Source: Flavipsychrobacter stenotrophus (GTDB lineage: Bacteria; Bacteroidota; Bacteroidia; Chitinophagales; Chitinophagaceae). Taken from it: DNA of 12,769 nucleotides. This document shows positions 8,121 to 12,769 of this stretch, piece by piece. The stretch spans positions 1-12,769 of the forward strand of contig CANCOG010000082.1 in assembly GCA_947379685.1 (NCBI GenBank). The letters are read 5' to 3'. The translations under genes and the position numbers were made by a program. The first letter of the stretch is position 1. The number at the start of each line of letters is the position of its first letter. The notes beneath the pieces were generated by a model. It worked only from the letters and a program-made list of their open reading frames with translations. It was not told the DNA's origin and searched no databases.

Positions 8121-8498
8121 ATGGAAAATTTAATTGTAGAAGGAACTAACAAGACACCTACTGTAAAACTGATCGCAGACAGCGGCCTTTTAGAAATATC
8201 CGGGAAATCAATACCTGAAAATTCATTTGGATTTTACCAGCCCCTGCTTACCTGGTTGGATAATTATATAGCCCAACCCTCGCCAAAAACTGAAGTAAAA
8301 ATAATATTAGAGTATTTTAACACAAGCTCATCTAAATGCATACTCGATATGCTGCGCAAACTAGAGTCACTAAAGAAAACTAGCAGAAGTGAAGTGGTAA
8401 TTTTATGGCACTATGAAAAGGAAGATGAAGACATGATGGAGGCCGGCCAGGATTACAATTCATTGGTAGACCTGCCCTTTGAACTAATAGAATTATAA
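8121..8498 (+). CDS. SiaC-like regulatory phosphoprotein (DUF1987)
   Basis: Small cytoplasmic phosphoprotein of 125 residues, the switch element of the module. The sequence follows the DUF1987/SiaC pattern: TPTVKLIADSGLLEISGKS, then IPENSFGFYQPLLTWLDNYI, then the signature EYFNTSSSKCILDMLRKLE, then EVVILWHYEKEDEDM. The threonine in NTSS is residue 68, the number reported for the phosphorylated threonine of Pseudomonas aeruginosa SiaC. In that organism unphosphorylated SiaC binds and activates the diguanylate cyclase SiaD. No GGDEF protein is present in this window, so the partner here is unknown. It follows siaB by 19 bases and ends one base before the stop codon of the convergent ABC gene. 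The acidic stretch EKEDEDMMEAGQD near residue 99 is as expected for the family's surface. Confidence 0.9.
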   Translation: MENLIVEGTNKTPTVKLIADSGLLEISGKSIPENSFGFYQPLLTWLDNYIAQPSPKTEVKIILEYFNTSSSKCILDMLRKLESLKKTSRSEVVILWHYEKEDEDMMEAGQDYNSLVDLPFELIEL

Positions 8499-11400
8499 TC
8501 AGTGTTTTCTTTCCAACAAACGCCTTAACACATCGAAATATAATGTGATGTAGAGAACTATACACATAACCCAGATTACGATACAATTTATCCAGATGGT
8601 TTCCAGGTGCATACCCAGGAATGACTTTGCGTAACAATAAAATGGTGCGCAAAGCAGGCCTTTGGATTCCATAAACACCGGCTCAAATTTTCTGACCACC
8701 TGGTTATTCGCTACAATCAATTGATTTTTGCAACTCCTGTTGATGACAATATCTTCCAGGTTTTCATTGTGGTATGCCTTTTTAAAGGCACTGAAATTCT
8801 GCTCACCTCCAATACTTTGAAATATGATTGATTTGGCTTTTTCCTTCCGTTCCTGTTGCACCAATAATACACCATCGAAATATTTGTGCGTATTCTCCAG
8901 GTTTTGCCGGCAGGCTGATATAAACTGATCTTTATTTTTTGCCGGATCCAGCGCCGAAATGTCTGTGATTACAATTGCTGGATAATCTTCTTTTAGATCT
9001 CTGAATTCGTCGTTGATGAAGGATGCATGTTGCTTCAACGAATCCAATGGTGGACTGGGCCTGGCTGCCAAAGCATTCAAACAACCAATCTCCTCCTCTA
9101 TTTTATTTGCCCACTGGTAAGATCGGTACGAGGCATTACTCTTTTGCTTGTCAATGTAAAAGAACGCTTCCTCATAGGGATTGTTCTTGAACTGATCGGT
9201 GGCAAGAGCCTCATATGCCCAGCGCGAGGCCATGACATTGCCTATTAACGGAACCCGTGTATCATTGCTTACTATAGGGCTCAACTCTTCAAATCTTACC
9301 ATAACCCCACTCAGCATGATTTGCGGGATGATAAGGAATGGAATTAATATATATACTGCCACCCTCGTTTTCATGCCTGAACTGATGTTCAGCCCCAGTA
9401 AATTCCCGAAGCACGAAACAGAGAATAACACAAGGAAATAATGGAAAAACAATCCGGGGAAGCCCAAAATAAAATAACCAACCAGATGAAACAGCAGAGC
9501 CTGAATGCCTGAAACAATAAACAGGTACGAAACCTTGGAGAACAAATAACTGTTTCGACTTAATTGTAGGAAGGATTCCCGCTTCAGTATTTTTTTATCT
9601 TGTATGATTTCCTCGGCACTAGACATCAAACCAAGGAACAGTGCGACAATTGTACAGATGAACATGTACACCGGGATATTTGGATTCGTGCCAAACTGGT
9701 AACTTTTACCTGCGTCATGAGACCGCAGCGCGATCGACAGTATCAAGGCAAGTAAGGGACCTTCAAATAAAGTTATGGCCAGGTATTGTGTATTATTCAG
9801 TTTTGAAAAGAGGTTCCTCTTAAAATAAACTAGGTACTGAACGAAAGGAGCTGATATTTTGGGAATGTTGTCAACAGTGTTTTTACCTGTTTCAACTTCC
9901 TTATCGTCTGCGCTATTTACAAAATTATCATTATATAATTTAAACCATTCCTCCTGACCAATTTTCCGGTCACCGGTCGCACGACCAAATTCATCAACTG
10001 TTCTTGATTCCAGTATTCTGAAAATCTCTTCCGGGTTAATGTTACCGCACTCAGCACACTCACTGCTCTCAAAATCAACGTAATGCATCTGTTGTTTGAA
10101 GTAGCGCACTGAGTCGATCGGGTTACCAAAATAGACTGGGTATCCGCCTGTATCTAATATGAGCAACTGATCAAACAACTTGAATATTTCAGAGGACGGC
10201 TGGTGAATAACGACAAATATCAACTTACCCGAAAGTGTCAACTGCTTAAGCAGGTCCATCACATTTTCCGCGTCGTTAGAAGACAAACCAGAAGTGGGCT
10301 CATCTACAAACAATATCTCCGGCTCCCTTATGAGTTCCAGCGCAATATTCAAACGTTTGCGTTGTCCTCCACTAATGAACTTATTCATAGGATCACCAAC
10401 AAGCAGATCCCTGATCTCGAACAACATCAGTGAATGCAGGCAGTGATTAACCTTTTCAGTTATCTCTTCGTCGGTAAGGTTGCCAAAATATAATTTGGAA
10501 CTATAGAACAAATTCTGGAATACACTCAATTCTTCAATCAGCAAGTCATCCTGGGGAATATTACCTATAAGGCCGGTAAGCTGGCTCTTATTTTGATAAA
10601 GCTCAATTCCATTGATACAAATGCTTCCTTTCGAGGGTTTTGAGGTTCCGTTTAGCAGGTTCAGCAATGTCGTCTTGCCTGCTCCACTATTTCCCATGAT
10701 ACCCACCAGGTTTTTAGACGTAGTGGAAAAAGTGAGCGGATGAAGTGCAACCTTATTATTCCTGAAATGGTATTCCAGTTTATCGACTGAAAACACCACC
10801 CCATCGGTGACATTATAACCAAGGAAATTATGAATAATATCGTTGTAATAAACAGGATTCAGCTTTGAACCGCGAATCACTGAACCGACCTCAAATACAT
10901 GAACTGAATTTGGGATAACCGCCCTTCCGTCACAAAATATCTGATCTGCCCCACTGTAACTGAAAACGAATAACTGAGGGTTGTGAAACATCAGGATAAC
11001 GATCTTACCTGAAATGTTTTCACGCTGTATATGCCGATAGAAGCCAGAATGCTCGGTGGAACGATTGATAACCAGGAAATTAGGCCCTTGCACCTCACTA
11101 ATTTCCATGGATCCTTTTACCAAAAGCTGGCAATTTTCACGGTCAGATTCGCTGATCGTAAAAGTTTCAGCAACGGTGTTAAGAAACTCCTGGTGCTGAT
11201 CAGTAATGTTATCGATTGCGGTATTTACAAATTCAAAAAGCCTGATGAGCACAATTATCTTTTGCTTTTGCTCCAGCTCTTTGTTGATCTCAGTACATAT
11301 CCTTAATACCTTAACTGAGTTTACAGAAGTCCTCTTCCTTGTTTTGCCCTCTTCGGTTTTTCCCTTTAGCTTATCGAGGAACTCGTCATATACAACAAGG

Positions 11401-11537
11401 TATTGATTGACAAAGTGACTGCTTATCTGGCGCCTTAAAAACCGTTCTACGATTTCCCTACCCCCAATACCTACTTCATCGGTATTGGCGATAATAGCAA
11501 ATAATTGCATTAATGCCTTTAATATCCTGTCACTCAT
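8499..11537 (-). CDS. ABCG-type ABC half transporter with N-terminal TerB-like region
   Basis: Membrane ABC protein of 1012 residues with ATPase and permease in one chain; substrate unknown. Residues 1-140 are helical and resemble the TerB tellurite-resistance/DjlA-N fold (ALMQLFAIIANTDEVG, then IRLFEF and a second acidic helical repeat). Residues 145-240 form a beta-rich linker of unknown type. The ATPase spans about 245-480: Walker A GNSGAGKTT (282-290), signature SGGQRKRL (389-396), Walker B ILFVDEP (408-414), H-loop H445, all intact. A CxxC pair (C494, C497) sits between ATPase and permease. The ABC2-type membrane region (about 565-1000) has some five hydrophobic segments up to residue 745, a large loop of about 230 residues (746-975) and a last helix (980-1000). 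The ATPase-before-membrane order is that of ABCG/White proteins, which work as dimers. Its promoter-like sequence overlaps the end of the upstream lipoprotein gene. Confidence 0.9.
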   Translation of the reverse strand: MSDRILKALMQLFAIIANTDEVGIGGREIVERFLRRQISSHFVNQYLVVYDEFLDKLKGKTEEGKTRKRTSVNSVKVLRICTEINKELEQKQKIIVLIRLFEFVNTAIDNITDQHQEFLNTVAETFTISESDRENCQLLVKGSMEISEVQGPNFLVINRSTEHSGFYRHIQRENISGKIVILMFHNPQLFVFSYSGADQIFCDGRAVIPNSVHVFEVGSVIRGSKLNPVYYNDIIHNFLGYNVTDGVVFSVDKLEYHFRNNKVALHPLTFSTTSKNLVGIMGNSGAGKTTLLNLLNGTSKPSKGSICINGIELYQNKSQLTGLIGNIPQDDLLIEELSVFQNLFYSSKLYFGNLTDEEITEKVNHCLHSLMLFEIRDLLVGDPMNKFISGGQRKRLNIALELIREPEILFVDEPTSGLSSNDAENVMDLLKQLTLSGKLIFVVIHQPSSEIFKLFDQLLILDTGGYPVYFGNPIDSVRYFKQQMHYVDFESSECAECGNINPEEIFRILESRTVDEFGRATGDRKIGQEEWFKLYNDNFVNSADDKEVETGKNTVDNIPKISAPFVQYLVYFKRNLFSKLNNTQYLAITLFEGPLLALILSIALRSHDAGKSYQFGTNPNIPVYMFICTIVALFLGLMSSAEEIIQDKKILKRESFLQLSRNSYLFSKVSYLFIVSGIQALLFHLVGYFILGFPGLFFHYFLVLFSVSCFGNLLGLNISSGMKTRVAVYILIPFLIIPQIMLSGVMVRFEELSPIVSNDTRVPLIGNVMASRWAYEALATDQFKNNPYEEAFFYIDKQKSNASYRSYQWANKIEEEIGCLNALAARPSPPLDSLKQHASFINDEFRDLKEDYPAIVITDISALDPAKNKDQFISACRQNLENTHKYFDGVLLVQQERKEKAKSIIFQSIGGEQNFSAFKKAYHNENLEDIVINRSCKNQLIVANNQVVRKFEPVFMESKGLLCAPFYCYAKSFLGMHLETIWINCIVIWVMCIVLYITLYFDVLRRLLERKH

Positions 11538-11596
11538 GGTTGTGCGGAACTAATAGTAATGCAATTAGCTATAACTTATGGCTATTGACTATTCAG

Positions 11597-11634
11597 ATAT
11601 TCAAACTTATTTTAAGAATTGGCTATTATATCAA
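11597..11634 (-). promoter_or_regulatory. Candidate promoter of the ABC transporter gene
   Basis: On the minus strand, TTG (11632-11634, inside the last codons of the lipoprotein gene) is followed after 22 bases by TAAGTTTG (11602-11609), an exact TAnnTTTG box. The predicted start near 11597 gives a leader of about 60 bases. The 88-base gap to the lipoprotein gene holds no evident terminator, so read-through from that gene is also possible. Confidence 0.35.
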
Positions 11635-12498
11635 CTTATTCCGGAGCGTATTGATGAGCTTGACAGCTTTATCAATATTATCAGGAGTAAGGTCTGCAGC
11701 AGATTTGATCACTTCGTCGTAAGACTTGCGGTAATCCTTCATGGCTGCAAGCAATGCCTGGGAGTCCTTATCAGTGTATTTCTCAAAAAGATTGATAAGA
11801 TGATACAAGGCCAGGTTTTCATTAAAAACCTTAACGAAGAACTTATCATTATCAGGAGTCCTCTTGATGTCCTTCAGCAAATTAAGACTCAGGTAATTAA
11901 CTTCAATTATGGAACCAGCAATTACGTGACTGGCAACCAGATACTTATCATTCTTATTGAGGAAAGCGTCAGTTGCGGTGAACACATTATCTACTATAGC
12001 AACTACTGAATCGTGATTGTTGGAGTTTGCTTTAAAACGCTCAGCATAAACATCAAAAACGGAGGCTAAGTTAAGGTCCTGTGCCAGCTTCTGGATAGTA
12101 CTGTAGTAAGAAAGCATTTCCTGGTTCTGACCATAGAAGTTTATATATGCCAGATCAACACCATACACACCAAAATTGGTTTCTTTCTTGTAAGCAGTTA
12201 CATATTTTTCTGCGTTGCCGGTTGGGTTTAGCAATTCTTTTTTGAACGCAGCTTTATAATTATAAAGGTCATTAACTACATCGAAAGGAGAAGGGAGGTT
12301 TGCTTCAAGAGTAGCAAACTTGAAATCTATATCCTTCTTTTTCTGGGAAGTAAGGGAATCAATGCGTTTAGCATCTGAAAGTGCGGTATCAGCAACACCA
12401 GTTGCTTTTTCACCACCACTATTATTGCAGGAAGAAACAACACTGCATGCAAGTGTTACACATACTATAGAAGCTAATGCCGGATTTACTTTTATCAT
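11626..12498 (-). CDS. Uncharacterised helical lipoprotein
   Basis: Family not recognised. 290 residues with a type II signal peptide: a short hydrophobic run (IVCVTLACSVV) and the lipobox VSSC, making C24 the probable lipidated residue. After it comes NNSGGEK, with no Asp at +2 and no strongly acidic export tag. C13 and C18 lie inside the signal peptide. The mature part (about 265 residues) looks almost wholly alpha-helical, rich in Asp, Asn, Lys and aromatic residues. The middle section reads VYGVDLAYINFYGQ and FDVYAERFK, and the C-terminus KAVKLINTLRNKL. No catalytic motif is evident. It is encoded 88 bases upstream of the ABC transporter on the same strand, so it could be an envelope partner of that transporter, but only gene order suggests this. 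Confidence 0.85.
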   Translation of the reverse strand: MIKVNPALASIVCVTLACSVVSSCNNSGGEKATGVADTALSDAKRIDSLTSQKKKDIDFKFATLEANLPSPFDVVNDLYNYKAAFKKELLNPTGNAEKYVTAYKKETNFGVYGVDLAYINFYGQNQEMLSYYSTIQKLAQDLNLASVFDVYAERFKANSNNHDSVVAIVDNVFTATDAFLNKNDKYLVASHVIAGSIIEVNYLSLNLLKDIKRTPDNDKFFVKVFNENLALYHLINLFEKYTDKDSQALLAAMKDYRKSYDEVIKSAADLTPDNIDKAVKLINTLRNKLI

Positions 12499-12508
12499 GA
12501 AACAGACG

Positions 12509-12545
12509 TTTCAGCAAATATATACACCCTAAGCGAAAAAAACAA
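12509..12545 (-). promoter_or_regulatory. Bacteroidota-type promoter of the lipoprotein gene
   Basis: On the minus strand, TTG (12543-12545) and TATATTTG (12515-12522) are separated by 20 bases, an exact fit to the phylum's promoter pattern. Transcription would begin near 12509, only about 10 bases before the ATG at 12498, an unusually short leader with no ribosome binding site. An inverted repeat (CCCTAA at 12527-12532, TTAGGG at 12546-12551) brackets the spacer. Confidence 0.5.
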
Positions 12546-12551
12546 TTAGGG
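12527..12551. promoter_or_regulatory. Inverted repeat CCCTAA-N13-TTAGGG, candidate operator
   Basis: Perfect 6-base arms separated by 13 bases, with one arm directly upstream of the -33 TTG and the other in the spacer of the lipoprotein promoter. The arm centres are 19 bases apart, close to two helical turns, which suits a dimeric repressor. It could also be chance, since 6-base arms are short; it is not followed by a T-run, so it is not a clear terminator. Confidence 0.25.
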
Positions 12552-12712
12552 CTGAATTTTAGTGGGCGGCTACCAATATCTTGTATCGAAAAATGAAACG
12601 AAAAATACCGAATATATGCTAAAATGCATTTTGCCCTCTCAAAATAAAACTTTCCTAAAAAACCATTGAATGCAAATAATTACTACATTTACTAGACCGA
12701 TAACTTGTTATT

Positions 12713-12769
12713 ATGCGTAAAATACTGCTAACGGCTGCATGCCTGGCTTTGTGTGTGTTCGGCTGCTAC
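12713..12769 (+). CDS. Start of an exported protein or lipoprotein, truncated by the window edge
   Basis: The ATG at 12713 opens 19 codons reading MRKILLTAACLALCVFGCY to the right edge. The positive n-region and hydrophobic core are a typical signal peptide; VFGC could be a lipobox, although Phe at -2 is uncommon. The gene is divergent from the lipoprotein gene, across a 214-base AT-rich gap. The closest promoter-like match is TTG (12666-12668) with TACATTTA (12684-12691), whose 15-base spacing is too short to trust. Function cannot be told from this fragment. Confidence 0.6.
   Translation, partial: MRKILLTAACLALCVFGCY

Noticed and set aside
7538..8498. Reading siaB/siaC as an RsbW/anti-anti-sigma pair
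   Set aside because: The second protein shows the DUF1987 pattern (PENSF, NTSSSK) rather than a STAS domain, and no sigma factor gene is present.
1..12769. Mobile element, CRISPR array, prophage or RNA gene
   Set aside because: No transposase, integrase, short regular repeats, tRNA-like cloverleaf or rRNA sequence was seen; the only sizeable repeat is the duplicated phosphatase coding segment.

Overview
The window looks like a chromosomal segment of a Bacteroidota bacterium, most likely a Chitinophagaceae-type organism. Several starts are preceded by the Bacteroidota promoter pattern (TTG, about 19-22 bases, then TAnnTTTG). No start has a convincing Shine-Dalgarno site, base composition is AT-leaning, and the protein families (7TMR-DISM sensors fused to SpoIIE phosphatases, ABCG-type ABC fusion, DUF1987/SiaC) fit that phylum. 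No RNA genes, insertion sequences, CRISPR arrays or phage genes were seen.

Layout, left to right. 1-1900 (minus): 5' part of a long RelA/SpoT-family (p)ppGpp synthetase/hydrolase, cut by the window edge inside its C-terminal regulatory region. 2056-4320 and 4387-6612 (minus): two tandem membrane-anchored SpoIIE/PP2C phosphatases with 7TM sensor modules. Their last 252 residues align without gaps at roughly 80 % identity, while their sensor halves are quite different. 6613-6946: divergent intergenic region. 6947-7387 (plus): small secreted protein with a possible PEGA-like fold. 7538-8101 and 8121-8498 (plus): a SiaB-like kinase and a SiaC/DUF1987 phosphoprotein, 19 bases apart. 8499-11537 (minus): a 1012-residue ABCG-type half transporter with an N-terminal TerB-like region, abutting siaC tail to tail. 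11626-12498 (minus): unrecognised helical lipoprotein. 12713-12769 (plus): first 19 codons of an exported protein running off the right edge.

The central theme is a SiaA/SiaB/SiaC-type threonine-phosphorylation switch. In Pseudomonas, SiaB phosphorylates SiaC, the SpoIIE phosphatase SiaA removes the phosphate, and unphosphorylated SiaC activates the diguanylate cyclase SiaD. Here the kinase, the substrate (with its NTSS motif and Thr68) and two alternative phosphatases are present, but no GGDEF protein is. A (p)ppGpp enzyme and an ABC-TerB fusion lie next to the module. The output of this Bacteroidota version is therefore open. Two receptors with different sensor halves and nearly the same phosphatase suggest that two external signals converge on one SiaC.
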